Shown one piece after another: positions 56,745 to 64,000 of a stretch of 64,000 bases of DNA. Source of the DNA: Hyphodiscus hymeniophilus (lineage: Eukaryota; Ascomycota; Leotiomycetes; Helotiales; Hyphodiscaceae). The notes beneath the pieces were generated by a model. That model was given only the letters and a program-made list of their open reading frames with translations, ran no database searches and had not been told where the DNA came from. Each line of letters starts with the position of its first letter. Positions within the stretch are counted from its first letter, which is position 1. The DNA is taken from positions 806,001 through 870,000 of the forward strand of contig VNKQ01000019.1 of assembly GCA_016508695.1 (NCBI GenBank), read 5' to 3'. The translations under genes and the position numbers were made by a program.

Positions 56745-58793
56745 ATGCTACAGCGATCTTCTATTGATGACAACACGCAAGCATTTATGCAACGTCTCAA
56801 GAGCTCTTGGAGTAATGGGGACTCTCGCCAAAGCTCCAACCTGTCTGATGTTGAGCTGCAGAAGATCTCGGACCATCTACCAGCTTCGTCAAGCTCTAGT
56901 GCTATTTACAATCATCTCGAAGACTCAGATGAGATCAGACTACTGTACCTGCATCCTCGCTCCATTAATGAACAAGATGACTCGATAAGGTGCACCATCA
57001 AGCATGTCAAGCTCTCAGAATCCCCAATATATGAAGCACTTTCATATATGTGGGGACCAAAGGGAAGATCTCAATCGATATATCTCGAGGACAATACTTG
57101 CTATGTGAGAAAGAATCTATGGTCAGCCCTATACCATCTCCGAATGAAGGACGAAGTTCGGGTCCTCTGGATAGATGCAATATGTATTAACCAAGATGAT
57201 GTTGCGGAGAGGAGCTATCAAGTTACCCAGATGGGAAGGATTTACAGCAACGCATGTAGAGCGGTAGTGTGGCTTGGAGAGTCGAACACAGAGAGTACCC
57301 TCGCAATCAGCGTTTTATCGAATACTGGGCACGATTCAGACTGGGCCTCATTTTCTGATAATTCTATTCTATACCCTCCCGCAACAGAAAAGGGGGTACT
57401 GAAGCTTGACGCTATCAGATCCATATGTTCTCGAGAGTACTGGAGCCGTCTATGGATCATTCAAGAGGTGCTGTTGTCAACGGACATCCTGATATGCTGT
57501 GGCGACAAATCACTACCTTGGACATGTTTATCGTCATTTTTTGCCCTTTTGACCAAGCCCTTCAGCTCCATTTCCGAAAGTATAGGGCTCATACAAGATT
57601 CTGAGCGGATGATCAGAGCCATTGATGACAGTATTCCCGCTCGACTCTTCCGTGAGGCAAGCAAGCGACGACATTTGCAAACTTGGAATCAACGAGAAGA
57701 TCGTAGCCTCTTTGGTCTCTGTGTGGAATATGGAGAAGCGAAATGTGAGGATCGTCGAGACAAGATCTTTGGCCTGCATGCTTTTGCCCGGAACTGCTGC
57801 CGGCGAGCAACTCCGGTGGATTACTCTCTGTCCTGGCATGAGACATACTCGATGGTTCTTGTACACTATTTACTGCAGCACACAGATCGGAAACTTCTGG
57901 GCGACGATGTTCTCTATTTCTTGCAAGATTTTCACCAGAAGCTGCGGTTTACGACCAAAGAATCGTTATGGTGTATGCCATCCCGGCCAAGGTTAGAGGA
58001 CCTTGCCTGGAAGCACATGGGGTTGAAATTGGGTCCAATGCCAATTAAATTTCAAGGAAACATTCGGGGGAGAGTGAAGCATACGGTTTCCCTCTTGAAC
58101 ATGGATTCGGACGTTCCAGATGGCGCAAAATTCCCTCCATTTCTGCTGGTCTATATAAGTCAATTGCACTTCATTGAAAATCTACGTCAGTATCAGCCAG
58201 AGCAAAAACATCGAGTCAATAATCAGATTGATCTTGTCTGGTCAGCGAATCAAAGCCTGTCGCGGGTTACCTGCCCAACCAAACCTTCCTTTCCAAATTA
58301 CATAGGCCGAACGGATCCACAAACAGGAACCCAACATAAATTCGAGTTTTCAAAAGACAATACTACGGACCTGAATGACAATATAGTAGCTATCCTGGAC
58401 GATGCACAAAGAGCAGCCCATGGACGACGGTTTTCAGACCATGTGTTGGCCTTTGAAGAGAATGGACTCATCTGCTTCTGTCTAAGAGACACAAAAGCTG
58501 GCGATCTCGTCTGTCAATTCCTATCATCGGAGATTATTGCTATTGTGAGGCCATCTTGGAGAGGCTACACACTCGTTGGTCGCGCCGTCAGCTTTCTTCC
58601 ATCAGAACCAAAGACTCCTTTTCAAGCTCTACCCATTCGCCAACACTCAAGCAAGGATTTTGACGTGAAAATTTGTGAGATTCTTTTTGAAATGGACATA
58701 CTCGGATTGCAGATGATGACCAGAGCCTCGGTGTATCCTGCTCCTGGGGTCGCCCATGCCAATGAGTATGATTCCCAGTCACAATTTCTCTGA
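56745..58793 (+). CDS. Heterokaryon-incompatibility (HET) domain protein
   Basis: Single exon, 682 aa, ATG at 56745. After about 60 disordered residues and an EIRLLYLHP beta strand, the HET domain reads YEALSYMWGP (residues about 96-105), VLWIDAICINQDDVAERSYQVTQMGRIYSNACRAVVWLGE and YWSRLWIIQEVLLS, the three signature blocks of PF06985. The C-terminal part has GLHAFARNCCRRATPVDYSLSWHETY (the D-K-I-F-G-L...VDY motif common after the HET core) and a WRGYTLVGRA stretch near the end. HET-domain proteins trigger cell death when fused cells differ at partner loci; the domain is TIR-like in fold. Most filamentous fungi hold dozens, so a specific incompatibility role cannot be assigned. Confidence 0.93.
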   Translation: MLQRSSIDDNTQAFMQRLKSSWSNGDSRQSSNLSDVELQKISDHLPASSSSSAIYNHLEDSDEIRLLYLHPRSINEQDDSIRCTIKHVKLSESPIYEALSYMWGPKGRSQSIYLEDNTCYVRKNLWSALYHLRMKDEVRVLWIDAICINQDDVAERSYQVTQMGRIYSNACRAVVWLGESNTESTLAISVLSNTGHDSDWASFSDNSILYPPATEKGVLKLDAIRSICSREYWSRLWIIQEVLLSTDILICCGDKSLPWTCLSSFFALLTKPFSSISESIGLIQDSERMIRAIDDSIPARLFREASKRRHLQTWNQREDRSLFGLCVEYGEAKCEDRRDKIFGLHAFARNCCRRATPVDYSLSWHETYSMVLVHYLLQHTDRKLLGDDVLYFLQDFHQKLRFTTKESLWCMPSRPRLEDLAWKHMGLKLGPMPIKFQGNIRGRVKHTVSLLNMDSDVPDGAKFPPFLLVYISQLHFIENLRQYQPEQKHRVNNQIDLVWSANQSLSRVTCPTKPSFPNYIGRTDPQTGTQHKFEFSKDNTTDLNDNIVAILDDAQRAAHGRRFSDHVLAFEENGLICFCLRDTKAGDLVCQFLSSEIIAIVRPSWRGYTLVGRAVSFLPSEPKTPFQALPIRQHSSKDFDVKICEILFEMDILGLQMMTRASVYPAPGVAHANEYDSQSQFL

Positions 58794-59207
58794 GAAGGTC
58801 ATTTGAGCTTGTGATTCGGCTTCACAGAATGTCAAAGGGCTGCTGAGCCGTTTCGTGGGTGAACTATTGGCCCCAAATTCAGTGCCGAATCCTTAGAGTC
58901 AGAAGGGAAAATGGCAATGATGCGTCAGGATATTAGGAAAAGGGTATATGCTTAAAATAATCCATCCAGGGGATACAGACGCAGCAATTTGTCAGGTCCG
59001 AATAAGGCTGCAAAGCCGCTCGGGGTCACGCGCACAATCAAGCAGAAAGTCTATTGAGGCAAAATATACGTTCAGTAGTAGTTTTGCATGATGTTTTGAT
59101 AACTGTGTCGCAATCCATGGCGACAAGAAACGCGTTTACCCGCTCCAGCGCCGATTAAAAGTCCATAATCCCATTCCTGTAATCAAACAATACCTTCCAT
59201 AGACCCC
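58794..59207. other. Convergent intergenic region, no gene
   Basis: Between stop codons of the HET gene and the minus-strand gene; nothing recognisable. Confidence 0.6.
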
Positions 59208-60542
59208 TTAAGATGAGCCCAAAGTCATGACGAACTCTTCATCGTTCTCATCAACTCCCCTCAAGCACTCCGGCAAAGCACCCCTCAATCCCGGCTCTAA
59301 ATCCTCATGATCGACATCGAATGCACCAAGGAACTTTAGCCTCCGCCACTCCTCACTTCCTGGCCCACCCTCTTTCTCAGCAAATCGAGCTGGCGTGATT
59401 GTAGTATCCGAACTATGAGATACATTGCTGACTGATCTTGTAAAGCCTCCTTCTTTCTTCTTCAGCGCCGTAGATGCGTTGCGACCCTTTGTATATCCGA
59501 TTGTGCTTCTTGATGCTACTTCTGCAGCCATGGGATTGTTGTTTGTCGCTGGGAGTGAAAGTTTAGGCCTGGAGAGGAAGGATGTTGCTGGTTTGGGCTT
59601 TGTGGTCTTTGGTGGGACGACTGTAGACTTGGGGACAACAGATAGAGCAGAGGCCGCCTTTCTCGATGCAATGGTAGCAGGTCCTTTGGTGGATAGAGGC
59701 GCATTTCTGGGTGCCAGCTTCGCATTGTCCTTATCCACAGGCTGCTTCTTCTTCAGATTTCGGAATGTCTCTGGGACATCTCCGATTGTCCAATCCTCCT
59801 CCATCATCTTCATGGTCTGCTCATCCGCTTTTTTGATAGATCTCTGATACGACGCCTCAAGTTCTCGGTCCTGTCTAGTCATTCCATTCGCATCGACCTT
59901 GTTGTAGTAGGTTTGGTGTAGGCCTCGCATCAGGTTTCCTGGCTTGAGGGCAGTGTAGTCGAGGCAGCCGTCAGGGAAGTCTTCGGTTTCGAAGGGTAAC
60001 TCTTTCGGTTTCGGTGGGCAGTATTCGACTTCTCGCTCGACCAACGGAGATTCATCGCCATGTACTTGTATCTTGGAGGTTTCGGCATGGGTGACTTTCT
60101 TGAGTCTCCTGGCAGATGTTTGTGGTGCTTGAGCTTTCTCGGCTTCCTTCTCTGCAGGACCGGCTGGTGTTTGAAATGCCTTTGCCTTCGCATTGGTTGT
60201 TTTCATTCCCAAAGGAGCCCGGGTTCGAGGACCTGTATATCGTTAACATCCACCTTGTACGTTTGATCGGTCATTTGTACCCATGGGTGTAACGAAATCA
60301 TCCTTGTTGAAGGTAGCCTTCTTGCCCGTAGCCAGATTCTCGAGACCTTTTCCTTTAACTGATTTTCCACCGAACCCAGCCGGTGCATTCTCATCGTGAA
60401 GCGGAATCTTCAGTGGTGTCTTTGGATACTTGTTTCCAGGCGTCTTTGGCTGTAGGCTTCGCGTGCTCTGGTTGAGTGGCTTGGAAGCCGCGACTTGTTG
60501 ATGGCCATGAACCAAATTCTCTTGATCGCGTGTAGAAAACAT
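59208..60542 (-). CDS. Conserved fungal protein of unknown function, rich in TP (CDK-type) sites
   Basis: Two exons, 60542-60281 and 60232-59208 (48-nt intron GTACAA..ACAG, phase-consistent), about 428 aa. The N-terminus MFSTRDQENLVHG, then SLQPKTPGNKYPKTPLKIPLHDENAP with several Thr-Pro sites, FNKDDFVTPMG, and RTRAPLGMKTTNAKAKAFQTPAG are blocks conserved in Pezizomycotina homologs as I recall them. A mid region (VEYCPPKPKELPFETEDFPDG...YYNKVDANG) and a basic Ser/Pro/Lys-rich tail follow; the end is acidic. Such layout recalls securin-like or other mitotic substrates, but no KEN box or clear securin motif is visible and I do not assign a function. Likely disordered and phosphorylated. Confidence 0.75.
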
Positions 60543-60865
60543 TTTTAAAATGCGTACAGCAATACGTAATTGATGAGTTGCAAGTATTACATTGAAGTGT
60601 GTCGTGATGTTATTAAAAAGTTGTCAAATAAGGCCAGTACTTCGAAGCATTTCTGTTTACTAAATATCTGGCACAGCAACGTACCCGGCAATCTCATCAA
60701 CCCCTGCTCGGCTGCGTCGTGTCTCCAAACCATCTCACATCTTCCACGAACAGGCTTCTGATTCTGACACCACCGTCATACAACATCTGCTCACTGTACC
60801 AGAGCCATACAGAGAACCAATAAAATAATACACAGCATACAAGTCCTGATACATTCACCGCCATC
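60543..60865. other. Divergent promoter between the conserved gene and tropomyosin
   Basis: 323 bp between opposite start codons; no gene. Confidence 0.6.
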
Positions 60866-61559
60866 ATGGATCGCATCAAGGAGGTAGGTTATCCCACCGC
60901 ACAACCCCGCCATTTGAACACTTGATGCACTCAAGGTCTCACACATCCGCGGCAAAGATTACGTTCATTTTCGAAGAAGTATTTACTGAACTATGGTACG
61001 CAGAAAATGAACTCGCTCCGCATCGAGGCCGATGGCGCAACCGCAAAGGTCGAAGAACTCCAAAAACAGGTCAAAGCCCTGGAACAAGAGAACCTCCAGA
61101 AGGAGCAAGAGATCACTTCCCTTCAACACAAGAATGGTTTGCTAGAGACAGAGGTTGAGAAGCTTGAGAACAGCGTTAAGGATGCGAAGGCTTTGGCGGA
61201 TGAGGGTACTCAACATGGCACACAGAATGAGACTCTACAACGGAGATTGCAGCTTTTAGAGGAGGAAGCTGAGGAGGCTGACAAGAACCTTCGTGAGACA
61301 AATGATAAGTAAGTGACCTTCTCCTGGACATCAAGTCCCCTTCGAAGAGCTCCTCGGAGCTTTGGAACAAGAATGATAAAGCTGACCCTGTTACAGACTC
61401 CGTCAGACCGATGTTAAGGCCGGCCATTTCGAGCGCAAAGTCCAAGCTCTTGAGCAAGACCGTGATCAGTGGGAGGCAAAGTTTGAGGAGATGGCCAAGA
61501 AGTACGCCACTGTCCAGAAGGAGTTGGAGGACTTCCAGGCAGAGATTGGCAATATCTAA
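60866..61559 (+). CDS. TPM1: Tropomyosin
   Basis: Three exons: 60866-60883 (MDRIKE only), 61004-61308 and 61397-61559, 161 aa, the same length I recall for fission-yeast Cdc8. The first intron (120 nt, GTAGGT..GCAG) follows only six codons, as typical for fungal tropomyosin genes. The whole protein is a two-stranded coiled coil: MDRIKEKMNSLRIEADGAT... with regular heptads (LEQENLQKEQEITSLQHKN, LLETEVEKLENSV), EEAEEADKNLRETNDKLR and RKVQALEQDRDQWEAKFEEM near the end. Tropomyosin polymerises along actin cables and guides myosin-based transport and the cytokinetic ring. Intact. Confidence 0.95.
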
Positions 61560-61817
61560 ACACCTTTCTCTCTTTCCTGATAGACAGATATTGTGCGAGA
61601 TGGATTTTTTTCTGGCAGACAGCGGATATGTGCATGAGCTACGAGTTCTAGATCATCCATGATGGATTGCATGGAAGGGTAATGCCGCAGTTGGGCTCCG
61701 TGTGCGTTGGCGGTGTCTCCTGTTCCTAGCTATGGATTGCTTTCTGGTGGTCACCAATGGATGAACGTTACACATGCTTTTGGGGACCTCATCCAGTATT
61801 GTTCATAGGCTTTCTAT
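61560..61817. other. Short convergent spacer
   Basis: 3' ends of tropomyosin and RRP17 face each other here; no gene. Confidence 0.6.
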
Positions 61818-62604
61818 TCAGCCATTTCCTCTTCGAGCATCGGCTTTTGCTTTATTGCCAGCTTTTTGTTTGCCTCGAGTAAACCTTCTCTCTGCTTTAC
61901 TCTCATACCTGAATTTCTGTTTCCTGGCTTTCTTGGGCCACACCTTCTTCCCTGAATCATCCTTTCGCGCTGCCTTCGGGTCTGGTTCTGCTGTTTCATC
62001 GTCCGAGTTCTCATCTCCAATTTTAACCAGTCCTTCTTTCGATACCTCTACAGCTTCCACTGTGACAGTTGTATATCGATCCTCGTCAATGTAATCCTCT
62101 TCATGATCCAGAGCTTTCACGACCGGTCCCTCATCTTGAAACCCTCCCCACTCATCGTCGTCCTCTTCTCCCTCTGCAACAGAGTTATTGACGTCCTTCA
62201 ATAGTGCATTCACAGCTTCAACGTGCTCTTCCAACTCCTGTTTCCTCTCTTCTCTCAACTAAGTCAATCTGAAGTTAGCCATATGTCCACAACATCTCAG
62301 TCCGTCATATACACAGCTAAAGCGCTTCTCTCCATCTACAGCCTGCCGTAATTCACGAATTTCGACGTACTTGCTTCCTCAAAACAATCTTCTCTTCCTT
62401 GGCCTTCTTCTCCGCCTCTGCCTTTGCTCTTGTGGCCCTTTGAACCTTCCTCTTGTGAAAACCAGTCAGATAATCTTCTCTGGCACTGAGATCGAAAGAT
62501 ATCTCCTCGATTTTGTGGTCCGTTTTTCGTTTCTTGGAGGGCGGTGGGAGGAGAGACTTTTTCGGCCTAGGATGATTGAAGATCTTGAGTTCTGTGGTCG
62601 CCAT
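61818..62604 (-). CDS. RRP17: Ribosomal RNA-processing protein Rrp17/Nop25 (Nop12 family)
   Basis: Two exons, 62604-62371 (78 codons) and 62258-61818, 224 aa; the intron is GTACGT..TTAG, 112 nt. Blocks: FNHPRPKKSLLPPPSKKRK (nuclear/nucleolar basic signal), ISFDLSAREDYLTGFHKRKVQRATRAKAEAEKKAKEE (the family hallmark around DYLTGFHKRK), LREERKQELEEHVEAVNALL, an acidic middle (EGEEDDDEWGGF), and a basic C-tail KFRYESKAERRFTRGKQKAG. Yeast Rrp17 is a nucleolar protein linked to 5'-end maturation of 5.8S/25S rRNA and pre-60S export. Its start is divergent from the BIG1-like gene, 204 bp apart. Confidence 0.92.
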
Positions 62605-62808
62605 AACTAATGTTCCCTTTCCAGACTTATATCTGGCACAGGCATCTAAAAGTTTGAATAGAGGGCGGTTCTGTAAAGGCTTCGATTTGGAGGGGAAATT
62701 TGGGCCGAGAAGATATTTGTTACGGCAGCCGCAACGTGATATCAACGCAGAATCAAGGTTATCAGAGCTCCAGACCAGAGCTTCATCCACGTCACATCCA
62801 GCAACAAA
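62605..62808. promoter_or_regulatory. Bidirectional promoter between RRP17 and the BIG1-like gene
   Basis: 204 bp separate the two ATGs on opposite strands, so core promoters and leaders overlap here. No specific motif is asserted. Confidence 0.55.
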
Positions 62809-63971
62809 ATGCGTCTCTCCATAGCTGCGCTTGCAGCGTACGCCGGTGCTGCACATGCATTCAAGGATACTTCGCCTTTCTTGCTGTTTTCCAATTCTCC
62901 GTATGTGTCCCATCCCGATTACGACCAATGATTGCAGGCTCCAGCAAATTGGCAAGCTCCTAGTTGCGATTCTTCGCAGCATGAAAGAAAAGGAATGCTG
63001 ACCGTCTGCTCATACAGACTAACGAAAGACCTATCCGGGGTCTCAGCGACGCAACTTCAATCCTCCTCTGCAGTCCTTGAGACTACGAAGTCTTTCGTTC
63101 AAGATTGCCCCTCCGAACTTTACTACATCATCTCGCAACCCTCACTTTCTTCCTTGGATCTGTCGTCACCGGATTCAATTCCACATCTCAGAAGAGCCCT
63201 CACGAACCCAGCTGTTCTGTCTCGATACTCTGTGGCAGAAGTGGTAGGATTGAGGGGTGCCATTGTACAAGATCTTGTGACGGAGATAGATGTCCAGTGT
63301 GGTGGAGTTCTTGAGTTCGATGAGGTGGATAATAGTGCTTGGAAAGAGGCTTTGAGAGAGGGGAAGAAGGTTGTTATTACTACTACTTTTGAGGATCTGC
63401 CAAGTTTGGAGAATGAGAGGATGGAGGTGCTGGCTGATAATGGTATGTCCCAGAATCTTCGTGTGCCAGACTCCCCGCCCCCTTTCAAGTATGCAGCATA
63501 ATGCTGATTATGACTTCTTAGACGCCAGACTTCACCAACATCTCACAGAACTTGTTAAAGGCTACAGATACACAGTCGTTTACACATCGACTCCACCATT
63601 CTCGCCTATTCAGCCATCCTCCAAGTCCGCGGAAGTGCCGCTCTACGAATCCGAATTTCAGAACCGAGAGCACTTAGACTTGAAGCGGGACTTGAGAATA
63701 CGAGAGGACAACACATCCTCGAATGCGGATACGTCACCGCTGTTCGAGAAGTATCAATTTTTGACTCCTGGTATGTTCCAAGTTACATTCTCATTCCTAC
63801 GATGGTCTCTGATTCTAATGCTTTCTGCCAGGTCTTTTCATGGGCCTACTCGTTGGGTTGATCCTCATCTCGATCCTAAGCGTGGGTCTTACAGCCATTG
63901 GAAGCTTGCAAGTCTCCTACGGAGCATTCGATAAGGAGATGGGTCCTGCGGCACAGAAAAAGCAGCAATAA
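62809..63971 (+). CDS. BIG1: Big1-like protein (V-ATPase Voa1/Ac45-type transmembrane domain)
   Basis: Four exons: 62809-62900, 63018-63442, 63522-63770 and 63832-63971. All introns start GTATGT or similar and join in phase; about 300 aa. Signal peptide MRLSIAALAAYAGAAHA, then FKDTSPFLLFSNS, a lumenal domain with TTKSFVQDCPSELYYIISQP (conserved Cys/Ser region), LSRYSVAEVVGLRG, and a single C-terminal TM helix GLFMGLLVGLILISILSVGL followed by SYGAFDKEMGPAAQKKQQ, the hallmark of the Big1/Voa1/Ac45 family C-terminus. Yeast Big1 is an ER protein needed for beta-1,6-glucan; the related Voa1 assists V-ATPase V0 assembly. The C-terminal dilysine-like KKQQ is noted. Complete and intact at the window edge. 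Confidence 0.88.
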
Positions 63972-64000
63972 ATCATCTAGACTTTGCTGGAACGGGATTA

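Noticed and set aside
1..64000. tRNA, rRNA, CRISPR arrays, bacterial-type promoters or terminators
   Set aside because: No convincing TPsiC/D-arm combinations, rRNA cores or spaced direct repeats were seen; the region is ordinary fungal nuclear DNA.

Overview
The window is nuclear DNA of a filamentous ascomycete (Pezizomycotina). The gene style suggests Leotiomycetes, but that rank is an inference. The evidence is short GT..AG introns of about 48-120 nt with CTAAC-like branch sites, an AT-rich block that looks mutated by repeat-induced point mutation (RIP), and families confined to or expanded in these fungi (HET domain, NB-ARC/TPR NLR-like receptor, AT3 acyltransferases, many MFS carriers). 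No bacterial operons, CRISPR arrays, rRNA or convincing tRNA genes were seen.

Layout. 1-3124 is a TA-saturated graveyard of an LTR retroelement; a 3' LTR can be delimited at about 2018-2344. 3125-12.7 kb is gene-poor, with microsatellites, a bZIP regulator (5546-6593), the INO80 subunit Ies1 (9333-11504) and a small PLDc_N membrane protein (12268-12694). 14.2-29.6 kb is a transporter-rich accessory stretch: an amino-acid permease with a 10-nt microexon and GATA sites in its promoter, a monocarboxylate-type MFS carrier, a TauD/Jlp1-type dioxygenase divergent from a Dal5/ACS-type MFS carrier, and a His-rich SLC46-like MFS carrier. 30.8-49.6 kb is the most plastic part: a subtelomere-type membrane protein, an exact 45-bp minisatellite, a fungal NLR with an alpha/beta-hydrolase head, a 214-bp MITE with long terminal inverted repeats, a frame-broken gene carrying a 19-bp tandem duplication, an AT3 acyltransferase, a GT91-like protein, a Zn-cluster-less TF-like regulator, an epoxide-hydrolase stump and a PRISE-type reductase. 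51.0-64.0 kb is mostly conserved housekeeping: Set1 (COMPASS H3K4 methyltransferase), Trm112, a HET-domain protein, a conserved CDK-site-rich protein, tropomyosin, the ribosome-biogenesis factor Rrp17/Nop25 and Big1.

How genes may work together. The dioxygenase and ACS carrier share a 708-bp divergent promoter and look like a minimal uptake-plus-oxidation module for an organosulfonate or similar acid. The NLR and the HET protein belong to families used in non-self recognition and regulated cell death. All splice sites were read by eye from frame continuity and family resemblance. Family names come from recognition, not from database searches.
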